Below are positions 51,631-59,394 of a DNA stretch of 64,000 bases, piece after piece. Location of the stretch: positions 558,001 to 622,000 of the forward strand of contig NZ_CP166194.1 of NCBI RefSeq assembly GCF_045679545.1, given 5' to 3'. The DNA is from Enterovibrio sp045679545. GTDB lineage: Bacteria; Pseudomonadota; Gammaproteobacteria; Enterobacterales; Vibrionaceae. Position 1 is the stretch's first letter, and every line of letters starts with the position of its first letter. Made by a program: the position numbers and the translations under genes. The notes beneath the pieces were generated by a model. That model saw only the letters and a program-made list of their open reading frames with translations, ran no database searches and was not told where the DNA came from.

Positions 51631-53598
51631 CTATGCTGTCTGCTCTCTTGAGGGAATGAGCGATGGTGGGTGAATAAAGCCTTGGTATGCATCGATAAAC
51701 GCTCTGTTTAGCTTTATTTTACTTTCTTCATCTTTCACCCCTGTTGCAATCACTGTGATATCCAGCGAATCCGCAATATTGGCTAAGGTTTCAGTAAATA
51801 GACGATTTTGGCTGTTCTGTTCTTGGCTCAATGCTTGATCGAGTTTGACATAGCTAGGCTTAAGCTTTGCCAGATATTCTACGCCCTGCAAGTAACGGCC
51901 AAAGTGGTCCACGCCAACAAATGCTCCCACATGACGCACTTTTTCACTAAACGTGATGCAGGCTTTTAAGTTATTGCGCGCGCTTGCTTCACTGATTTCA
52001 AAGAAAATTTTCTCGCTAGGTAGCGCGGTAGTGAGTTTCTGCATCAACCATTGGGTAAACACATCACTTGATAAACTTTCGTCAGTGAGGTTTAGCGCAA
52101 TATGCGTTTCAAGCGGCTGTGATTTGTGTAAGTCAATGAGTGACTCTATGACAATTTTGTCCAACTCGATACCTTTCGCGAACAGTTGAACGTAAGGCAT
52201 GATACGACCTGCCGATTGCCACTGATTTTCAATCAATGCCTGTGTGAACACTTCATAGTGCAACGGTTCACTGTTGACGCTATCTAGTGTGTTCACCGGT
52301 TGCCATTGAAGTCGAATCGCTTTTTCGCGCAGGGTGTCGGTGAGCAGTAAACGCCAGGTTTCGCGGTCAATCACTTGCTCTTCCGAACCACGATTGAACA
52401 CAAACACATCGTTGATTTGAATGGCACGTTGCATGGCGTTATCAGCCAGAGACATCAACTGAGAGCTCTCCACATCATGGCCGTGAACCACGCCAATGTG
52501 GAACCCTTCGTTGGCATCAAAACCCGCCATGGTTACTTCATTGTTTAATGTGCTGATCAACGTATGAAGGCAATGTCTGCTTTGTTCTTCACTGTATTCA
52601 GGTAACAACAGCGCCACTTCCGTTTCGCTAATGCGGGCGATACAAATATTGGTTTGGCTGCCCAGTTCTGACTGCAGTGAGTTCGACAACAAACGCCAGG
52701 TTTCATCACGCGCCGCGAAACCATAGCGACGATAAATGGTATCCATCCATGCCATGTTAGCGATGAACACTGCACCTTGAGATTCATGACCTTCACCCAT
52801 CCAACTGTTGAGTTGGTGCGAGAAGTACTGACGGTTTGGTAGACCGGACACTGCATCGAACATCATGCTGTTGTGCAGGGTTTGTAGTTCGTTGTTCAGT
52901 GATTGGATTAAACGTTGAACTTGCTGCGCCAAACTATCAATCGCGCTATCTAGCAGGGTCAAACCTGAGCGTTGTGATGAAGATTCCTGAGAGGAGAAAT
53001 CTTGCACTGCCAGCTGGTGGATCGTTGATGTCGCTTTGTGGATCGCGCGACGGTGCTTTTCACTGATCAGGGTGAATACAAATAGCAAACCCAGTGTCAG
53101 CAAGCTCGCGCTCGCGATTAAAGAGGAAACATGTTCGGCGACATCTTGATTCGCCTGATTCGCAGACAAAGTCAATACGAGAGAAGCGACAACCGCATCG
53201 TTATTCTTTAGCTCAACCACTTGTTCAACAGGAGCCACTTGTGTCAGTGATGAAAACCAGTATGGGGGAGTGGACACCTCATCTACAGATCGGGCGTTCA
53301 CAGAAAGTGAGTTATAAGACCACGTGGCCGCTTCCGAGGTGATTTGATCGGTGAGTGTTATCGATGTTAGCTCGGGAGACAGCATGGCTTTCACGATAAG
53401 CTTTATCGAATCGGTGTCGTAGTATGCAATAAATTTTGGCAGCGTTTGCACGAGCTGATGCGTCGCATCGTCGGCGCGCTGCGCAAGCTTGGCTTGCTGT
53501 TCATGGGTGTTCATCAACAACTGCCCCGCTATAAATAGCGCGAGCAAAAGCGCAGCTGACACGTAAACCAGAAGCAGAGAAAGGCGTTTCGTTATCAT
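51631..53598 (-). CDS. LapD-like c-di-GMP receptor with degenerate GGDEF and EAL domains
   Basis: A 655-residue inner-membrane protein. TM1 (about 8-28), a periplasmic LapD/MoxY-type domain (30-155), TM2 (157-178), a HAMP-like linker, then a GGDEF domain whose motif is replaced by SETEV, and an EAL domain where E-A-L reads E-V-F. Catalysis is therefore unlikely; binding of c-di-GMP and outward signalling is the LapD mode. In Pseudomonas and Shewanella LapD/BpfD sequesters the LapG/BpfG protease to keep a giant adhesin on the surface. The ATG at 53598 is used; a TTG at 53622 extends it by eight residues. It is last in the leftward adhesin locus. Confidence 0.87.
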   Translation of the reverse strand: MITKRLSLLLVYVSAALLLALFIAGQLLMNTHEQQAKLAQRADDATHQLVQTLPKFIAYYDTDSIKLIVKAMLSPELTSITLTDQITSEAATWSYNSLSVNARSVDEVSTPPYWFSSLTQVAPVEQVVELKNNDAVVASLVLTLSANQANQDVAEHVSSLIASASLLTLGLLFVFTLISEKHRRAIHKATSTIHQLAVQDFSSQESSSQRSGLTLLDSAIDSLAQQVQRLIQSLNNELQTLHNSMMFDAVSGLPNRQYFSHQLNSWMGEGHESQGAVFIANMAWMDTIYRRYGFAARDETWRLLSNSLQSELGSQTNICIARISETEVALLLPEYSEEQSRHCLHTLISTLNNEVTMAGFDANEGFHIGVVHGHDVESSQLMSLADNAMQRAIQINDVFVFNRGSEEQVIDRETWRLLLTDTLREKAIRLQWQPVNTLDSVNSEPLHYEVFTQALIENQWQSAGRIMPYVQLFAKGIELDKIVIESLIDLHKSQPLETHIALNLTDESLSSDVFTQWLMQKLTTALPSEKIFFEISEASARNNLKACITFSEKVRHVGAFVGVDHFGRYLQGVEYLAKLKPSYVKLDQALSQEQNSQNRLFTETLANIADSLDITVIATGVKDEESKIKLNRAFIDAYQGFIHPPSLIPSREQTA

Positions 53599-53722
53599 AG
53601 TAAAGCTCGTGATAGCGCGCAATAGAACAGGCCAGCACGCTTGTGCACTGGCCCATTCTCTTATGCATACGTAACGTTATGTAAATATAAGCTTACGTAA
53701 CATAAGGTCATGCGACATAAGG

Positions 53723-54316
53723 TTATTCAGACGTGAAAATGGTCCATCTCATGTCTGTGGTGCTGTATTCGCCAGAAAGCGATGCCATAACACGACGGTT
53801 AGTCTCGTGGGCAAGCTCAGAGTCTTCATCAATCAAGGGCGCAGTATCGCCATAGCCGATAGCCTCAACACGCGAAGCGGGGATATCAAAATCCTCAATC
53901 AGTGCCGTTGCAACAGCATCTGCGCGACGTTGAGACAGTCTCAAGTTGTAAGCGGGGTTGCCGACTTTGCTTGCGTGACCTTCAATCGTCACCGTTGCGC
54001 CGTCTTGCTCTTCCAAAAATGCCGCGAGTTGTTCGAGTTTCGCGTAGTTGCTCGGCATCAGCCTTGCGGAATCATTGGGGAACTTCACGTCTAAGCGAAA
54101 GCTCTGCTTAACGGTTTTGTCTTTCGGGCAACCGTCGTTGTTTACCGCTGCACCGTTTAACGTTTCGTCGCAAAGTTCACGAGCTTTGATCACGCCATCG
54201 TAGTCAAGATCACGTAGGTCATTGGCTTGTGGTGAGACATCTTGCATGGTCGCAATTTCTTGATTGGCACAGCCAGCCAAAAGAACAATAGGAAGTAAGA
54301 GAACGAGTTTGTTCAT
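53723..54316 (-). CDS. OmpA-family outer membrane lipoprotein of the adhesin secretion locus
   Basis: 197 residues. A lipoprotein signal peptide with lipobox LLAG-C precedes a short Cys-containing segment (ARELCDETLNG, NNDGCPKD) and a C-terminal OmpA-like peptidoglycan-binding domain (about 72-180) with VTIEGHASKVGNPAYNLRLS and ETNRRV. Such genes accompany Lap/Bpf adhesin exporters and probably tie the outer-membrane channel to the cell wall (inference). Its ATG overlaps the stop of the TolC-like gene by one base (TAATG). Confidence 0.88.
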   Translation of the reverse strand: MNKLVLLLPIVLLAGCANQEIATMQDVSPQANDLRDLDYDGVIKARELCDETLNGAAVNNDGCPKDKTVKQSFRLDVKFPNDSARLMPSNYAKLEQLAAFLEEQDGATVTIEGHASKVGNPAYNLRLSQRRADAVATALIEDFDIPASRVEAIGYGDTAPLIDEDSELAHETNRRVMASLSGEYSTTDMRWTIFTSE

Positions 54317-55722
54317 TATTGTACGCCTCCTTTGTAGCTATCGTCGCCTAACCAGACTTCAGGCGTTGTGATGCGTAATGATTGCAGCAGTTGCCCTGTT
54401 GCGTTGAGCAAGCGGTATTGTGCGATCAAATCATCATATTCTGCCGTCAGGTACTCACGGCGTGCTTGGAAAAGTTCATTCTCTGAATCCAGTACGTCGA
54501 TAAGCGTACGTTGACCCAGTTTGAACTGATCTTCATAGGCATTACGGGTTTCGATAGCGGATTCAACATGCTGACGAAGGTAGGTCATTTGTTGGCTTAG
54601 AAAATCACGTGCGTTCCAAGCCAAGGTCGTGCCTTCAACGACGTCACGGTACGCTTCTTGCTGAACGGCTTTTGATTCATTAATGCTGTAAGCCGCTTCG
54701 CGCTCTCTTGAGCTGTCTGCGCCGCCAGAGAACAGGTTATAGCTCACACGCACCATGGCGAGCACTTCGTCACTGTTGCCACCCACATCAATTGAGCTAG
54801 TTGGGCTTAACCCTTCGGAGCCATCTAAGTTGTCATCCCAACCCGCAGACAGATCAAAAGTGACCTGCGGGTAGTAATTACCTTTTGCGGCATCAAGCTG
54901 TGCAGTCGCTGCATTGATATCATTGCCAGCAGCGCGGAGTGTTGGGTGATCGGCCGTTGACATCTCAATGGCTTGATCCAAGCTTGTTGGCAGCAAGACC
55001 GCATCAGGCACAGGAATACGCACATCATCTGGGGCGACATTCACCAGCTTTTTGTAGGTGATGGTGGCATCAGACAGATTATTTTTCGATGAAATTAGGT
55101 TCGAATGCGCACGGGCAAGACGACCTGTCACTTGAGATAAATCTGCCGTTGAGCCCAAGCCTGAATCCGTTTTTTGTTTTACTGCATCAAAAATGGTTTG
55201 GTGACTTTCTAGATTGCGCTCGGCAAGAACCACGATTTGACCTGCGCGCAAATATTCTAGATAGGCACGAGAGACTTCCAGTGCCACATCTTCCGCTGAC
55301 GCGAACAACATCCATTGTTCTGCACTGGCTTCATATTCGGTGCGCTTAACTTCGCTCGAGGTTTGAAAGCCATCAAACAACATTTGACGAAGCGATACAC
55401 CGATTTCTCGGCGTGTCAGTTCTTTGTTGTCGTCATAGTTATCGTTGAGTCCATCTCGACGGGTAGACGGGCTTTCGGTCCACTCGCGACCAATACCTGC
55501 ATCGAAGTCTATCGTTGGGTAGTAGCCAGCAGTAGCTTGATTCACTTGCTCTTCACGCACCTTAAAACGATTGAATGCTTGGCGGATTTGCGGGTGAGTA
55601 TCTAATGCCGTAGCCACTGCCTGTTCGAGCGATTGAGCGGCAACTGACGTGGGTAGCAAAACGGCAGCCACTGCCAATGCTGCCACGCTTTTTCTCAGCG
55701 AATGGCTAACACTGTTTTTCAT
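54316..55722 (-). CDS. TolC-family outer membrane channel of a type I secretion system (LapE/AggA-like)
   Basis: 468 residues with a signal peptide (about 1-29, ending SVAAQS) and two homologous outer membrane efflux domains of long alpha helices (about 35-235 and 245-440). Recognisable parts are LEQAVATALDTHPQIRQAFN, GSTADLSQVTGRLARAHSNL and LGQRTLIDVLDSENELFQAR. It forms the outer-membrane part of the exporter for the adjacent RTX adhesin. AGGAGAGAG precedes the ATG at 55722. Between HlyD-like and OmpA-like genes, as in Shewanella bpf and Pseudomonas lap loci. Confidence 0.92.
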   Translation of the reverse strand: MKNSVSHSLRKSVAALAVAAVLLPTSVAAQSLEQAVATALDTHPQIRQAFNRFKVREEQVNQATAGYYPTIDFDAGIGREWTESPSTRRDGLNDNYDDNKELTRREIGVSLRQMLFDGFQTSSEVKRTEYEASAEQWMLFASAEDVALEVSRAYLEYLRAGQIVVLAERNLESHQTIFDAVKQKTDSGLGSTADLSQVTGRLARAHSNLISSKNNLSDATITYKKLVNVAPDDVRIPVPDAVLLPTSLDQAIEMSTADHPTLRAAGNDINAATAQLDAAKGNYYPQVTFDLSAGWDDNLDGSEGLSPTSSIDVGGNSDEVLAMVRVSYNLFSGGADSSREREAAYSINESKAVQQEAYRDVVEGTTLAWNARDFLSQQMTYLRQHVESAIETRNAYEDQFKLGQRTLIDVLDSENELFQARREYLTAEYDDLIAQYRLLNATGQLLQSLRITTPEVWLGDDSYKGGVQ

Positions 55723-55745
55723 GTCTCTCTCCTTGATTATTATTA

Positions 55746-57128
55746 TTAGCGCTCTCTTAGCGCCGATTCTTTTGCCCTTAAAATGGGATTAAGCAAATAC
55801 TCTAGAACGGTCCGTTTCCCGGTAATGATGTCTACTGATGTGAGCATTCCCGGAATAATGGGCAGCTCAGTGCCATCCTTTTTCTCTAAGCTGGATTTAT
55901 CGGTGCGAACCCTGACCAAGTAGAAGCTGTTTCCTTCTTCATCTTGGGTGGTATCAGCACTGATGTGTTCTAACGTGCCGTTTAGGCCACCATAGCGGGT
56001 AAAATCATAAGCGGTGACTTTCACGACTGACGGTAATCCAGAGTGAAGAAACGCGATGTCTTTAGGCGCGATTTTGGCCTCGATCAGCAATTTGTCTTCT
56101 GCTGGGACGATTTCAATCAAATCAATACCCGGCTGAACAACACCGCCTAATGTATTGATGTGAATGGTTTTGATCGTACCCGTGACGGGGGCGGTGATCA
56201 CCGCTTTGTCGACTTTGTCTTGAGATCCAACTTGTGCCTGCGTCAGGCGAGATAAGCGCGATTCCAATTCGCTCATTTTTGAGCGGGTTTCATTGTTGAA
56301 TGAGTGCACCGCTTCGCGGCGTTTTAAAATCGCTTCATCGACAGTGGATTTGATCTTTGGCTGCATTAAACGCAGGGATTCCAGTTCGCCTTTCAGGTCA
56401 TTGACTTGGCGCTCGAGCTTGAGCAAATCTATCTCAGAAACGATGCCTTTTTTGGCCAGCGGAATGGTGATTTTCAGCTCGCGATTGATCAGGCCATAAC
56501 TGTTAGACAGAGTACGAAGCTTCGAATCAACCTCCTGACTTTCTTGCTGTTTTTGCTGGATTTGTCGGGCAAGGATTTCAACCTTGTTTTTTAAATCCAC
56601 CAGGCGACCATCGTACTCCTGACGCTGACGTGCAATCAGTTCCGGTTCGGCAGTTTCAAGTTGGGCAGGAAACTCCAATGGCAGCAAGGTGATCTGGATT
56701 TGGTCGCGCCAGTTTGGGGCGGTTGGGAACAACTGAATGCTTTTGAGCTCCGTTTGCATGCGTAAAATATTGGCACGAAGGCTGAACTCTTCCTCTTCTT
56801 GCTGCGCAAGATCGGAACGAAAACGGGTGTCATCAATACGCGCAAGCGGCTCACCTTGTTGAACCAGTTGGCCTTCTTGCACATACATGGCTTGCAAAAT
56901 ACCGCCATCAAGGCTTTGGATTAGCTGCACTTGCGAGGAGGGGATCACCTTTCCTTCACCGCGCGTCATGCGATCTAACGAGGCAAAGTTAGACCAGACC
57001 AACATCACAGCAAAGAAGGTAAATACCCCCCAAATTACGATGCGATAGCGCAGTGGTGCGTCGGTCAGCATGGCGCCATAAACATCGTCAGTCATTTCGA
57101 TGTCATCGCGCTTCAATGGGTTAGTCAT
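55746..57128 (-). CDS. HlyD-family type I secretion periplasmic adaptor (LapC-like)
   Basis: 460 residues: a cytoplasmic N-terminus, one membrane helix (about 30-50), a biotinyl-lipoyl half with GGILQAMYVQEGQLVQQGEP, a long coiled coil (about 155-290) and a C-terminal beta domain with VTGTIKTIHINTLGGVVQPG, the HlyD signature region, and IIPGMLTSVDIITGKRTVLE. It joins the ABC exporter to the TolC-like channel. It overlaps the ABC gene by 8 bp, and GGAGGGC sits before its ATG, so translation is coupled. Confidence 0.93.
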   Translation of the reverse strand: MTNPLKRDDIEMTDDVYGAMLTDAPLRYRIVIWGVFTFFAVMLVWSNFASLDRMTRGEGKVIPSSQVQLIQSLDGGILQAMYVQEGQLVQQGEPLARIDDTRFRSDLAQQEEEEFSLRANILRMQTELKSIQLFPTAPNWRDQIQITLLPLEFPAQLETAEPELIARQRQEYDGRLVDLKNKVEILARQIQQKQQESQEVDSKLRTLSNSYGLINRELKITIPLAKKGIVSEIDLLKLERQVNDLKGELESLRLMQPKIKSTVDEAILKRREAVHSFNNETRSKMSELESRLSRLTQAQVGSQDKVDKAVITAPVTGTIKTIHINTLGGVVQPGIDLIEIVPAEDKLLIEAKIAPKDIAFLHSGLPSVVKVTAYDFTRYGGLNGTLEHISADTTQDEEGNSFYLVRVRTDKSSLEKKDGTELPIIPGMLTSVDIITGKRTVLEYLLNPILRAKESALRER

Positions 57129-59301
57129 TTTGCCCTCCTGCGTTACTGCTATTTAAACGCTCAAGCACTTTATCTCTAGGCCCATCCATCACGATGCGTC
57201 CCTTGTCCATCACGATGACGCGATCAACCAGCTGAAGCAGCGCCATTTTGTGAGTAATCATCACCAAGGTGCGATCTTTGGCGGCGAACTTCATGGAATG
57301 GATAAACTGGTTTTCGGCATGGGCATCAAGGCTGGCGGTCGGTTCATCCATGATCAGTAGCGGCGGATCGTTGAGCAGTGCACGTGCCAGCGCCACCGAT
57401 TGACGTTGGCCACGAGAAAGCGTTTCACCGCGTTCACCGACTTGCTTGTCCAACCCTTCGCTGTCTTGCGAAGTGAAAATACCGACACCTGAAAGCTGGG
57501 TCGCGCGTATCAGTTGATGCTCGGTGACTTGGCGTGTACCAAACATGATATTTTCACGAATCGTACCGTGGAACAGGGTGACGTCTTGTGCCAGATAACC
57601 GACATTGCGACGCAGATCTGCTGGGTGAATTTGCTTGGCGTCAACGCCATCAAAACGGAGGCTGCCTACGCTTGGCTGATAAAGACCAGCAAGCATACGG
57701 ATTAAGGTACTTTTACCGGTTCCGTTTTTACCCAAAATTGCAATTTTCTCACCGGCCTTGATAGTCATGCTGGTGGGGTGTAGTGCTGGCTTTTCCGTCT
57801 CTGGGTAGCTAAAGCCCACGTTGTCAGCATAAATGTCGCCTTTCAGGCGCTTACGGCTAATCAGGTGGCCTTTGTCTGCGAACTCGTCTTCTTGGTCCAT
57901 CATGGCATTGAGCTGACGCATACCCGATTGGGTTTGATTCCAGCGGCTCATTAAGCCTGCAAGTTGCGCCATCGGTGACACTGCGCGGCTAGACAGCATG
58001 ACGGCAGCAATAATGCCACCCATGCTGATTTGAGCATCCGCGACGCGGTAAACCCCCATCACGACCACAGCAACAGAGGTAACTTGCACAATAAAAGAAG
58101 CAAAGTAAGACACCGAGTTGGTGATTTGTTTGACTTTCATGTTCCAGTTAGCAGTGTGCGCTGTCATCTGTTGCCAGCTTTTTTGCACAATGCCTTCTGC
58201 CACGTTGGCTTTGATCCCTTCCAAGGCGGATAGGCTCTCAATCAAATGACCGTGTTTTTGGCTCGCGTATTTGTTGGACTCTTCAATGGCCGCTTTCAGG
58301 CGTGGTTGTACGATAAATGCATAACCCAGAATGGCGATACCCGCGACAACAGGCACGACCGCCAGATCGCCCGCGACAAGGTAAATAACAAACAGGAAGA
58401 AGGCCGCGAAGGGTAAATCCACCAAGGTGGTGATGGTCGCCGACGTTAACATGTCGCGAATGCCATCAAACTCACCGAGTTGTTTTGCCATGCCGCCAAC
58501 ACTTTTGGCGCGTTTTTCTAACGGGATTCCCATTAATCGCGCAAACAAGCGTGATGACACGATGATGTCGACTTTCTTACCTGCAATATCTATTAGGTAA
58601 GAGCGCATTTTTTTCATTAGAAAATCAAAGAAAAACGCAATCAGCGCGCCGGAAGCCAGTACCCACAGGGATTCAAACGCAAGATTTGGCACCACTTTGT
58701 CATACACGTTCATGACAAATAGGGGCGAAACCAAGGCGAACAGGTTGACCAACACCGACGCTATCAAGGCGTCGCGATAGATAGGGGAGGCGTCTTTGAC
58801 CGTTTGCCAGAACCAATGGATTTTTGTGTCGTGCAGATGCAAGTCAACACTGTTGTCACCGCGATACTGACGTTTAACCAAAAACGCATAGCCGACATAC
58901 ATGGACTCCAATTCCGCCAGCGAAATTTCTTCTTCGCCGCCATTCTCAGAGGTTTGTATTAATGCCATGCCTTCTTTTTCATCGATCTCCCGAAGAATGC
59001 AGGCTTTTTTGTCGGTCAAAAGAAGTATGCAAGGCAACAAGAGTTTCGGTAGCGCTTTTAGTTGACGCCGAGAAAGCTTGGCGGTTAACCCCGCGCGCGC
59101 CGCGGCCTGCGGAAATAAATCCGCCGTCAGCAACGCATCAGTCATGGGTAAACCTGCCGTTAAGGCGTCGCCAGAGCACGGTGAACCATAGTGCTCGGTC
59201 AGTAAGACCAAGCAATCTAACAACGGGTCGTCAACTGCCTGCGTCGACGCTGAAATGCGCCACTGTGACGGTTTGCGTTCAGCGATAGCTGCTTCTGTCA
59301 C
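57121..59301 (-). CDS. Type I secretion ABC transporter, LapB-like, with C39-like N-terminal domain
   Basis: 726 residues. The N-terminal domain (about 20-150) resembles the C39-like domain of HlyB/LapB, which binds substrate rather than cutting it. Six membrane helices follow (about 165-445), then the ATPase with Walker A ILGKNGTGKST, Walker B LLIMDEPTA and H-loop MITHK. The ABC signature reads LSRGQRQ instead of LSGGQ. The start is a GTG at 59301 with AGAGAGAA upstream. It exports the RTX adhesin encoded just upstream in the direction of transcription; a terminator lies between them. Confidence 0.92.
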   Translation of the reverse strand: MTEAAIAERKPSQWRISASTQAVDDPLLDCLVLLTEHYGSPCSGDALTAGLPMTDALLTADLFPQAAARAGLTAKLSRRQLKALPKLLLPCILLLTDKKACILREIDEKEGMALIQTSENGGEEEISLAELESMYVGYAFLVKRQYRGDNSVDLHLHDTKIHWFWQTVKDASPIYRDALIASVLVNLFALVSPLFVMNVYDKVVPNLAFESLWVLASGALIAFFFDFLMKKMRSYLIDIAGKKVDIIVSSRLFARLMGIPLEKRAKSVGGMAKQLGEFDGIRDMLTSATITTLVDLPFAAFFLFVIYLVAGDLAVVPVVAGIAILGYAFIVQPRLKAAIEESNKYASQKHGHLIESLSALEGIKANVAEGIVQKSWQQMTAHTANWNMKVKQITNSVSYFASFIVQVTSVAVVVMGVYRVADAQISMGGIIAAVMLSSRAVSPMAQLAGLMSRWNQTQSGMRQLNAMMDQEDEFADKGHLISRKRLKGDIYADNVGFSYPETEKPALHPTSMTIKAGEKIAILGKNGTGKSTLIRMLAGLYQPSVGSLRFDGVDAKQIHPADLRRNVGYLAQDVTLFHGTIRENIMFGTRQVTEHQLIRATQLSGVGIFTSQDSEGLDKQVGERGETLSRGQRQSVALARALLNDPPLLIMDEPTASLDAHAENQFIHSMKFAAKDRTLVMITHKMALLQLVDRVIVMDKGRIVMDGPRDKVLERLNSSNAGGQND

Positions 59302-59354
59302 CTAGTTCTCTCTATAAAAAGTCAAAAATCAGAAAAACAAAAATGTACAAATAC

Positions 59355-59386
59355 AAAAAGGGCATCGGCCGATTGGCCGAGCCCTT
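59355..59386 (-). terminator. Terminator after the RTX adhesin gene (leftward)
   Basis: On the minus strand AAGGGC-CGGCC pairs with GGCCG-GCCCTT and runs into TTTTGTATTTG, 9 bp after the adhesin stop. It separates the adhesin from the export genes. Confidence 0.8.
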
Positions 59387-59394
59387 AAGGAGTT

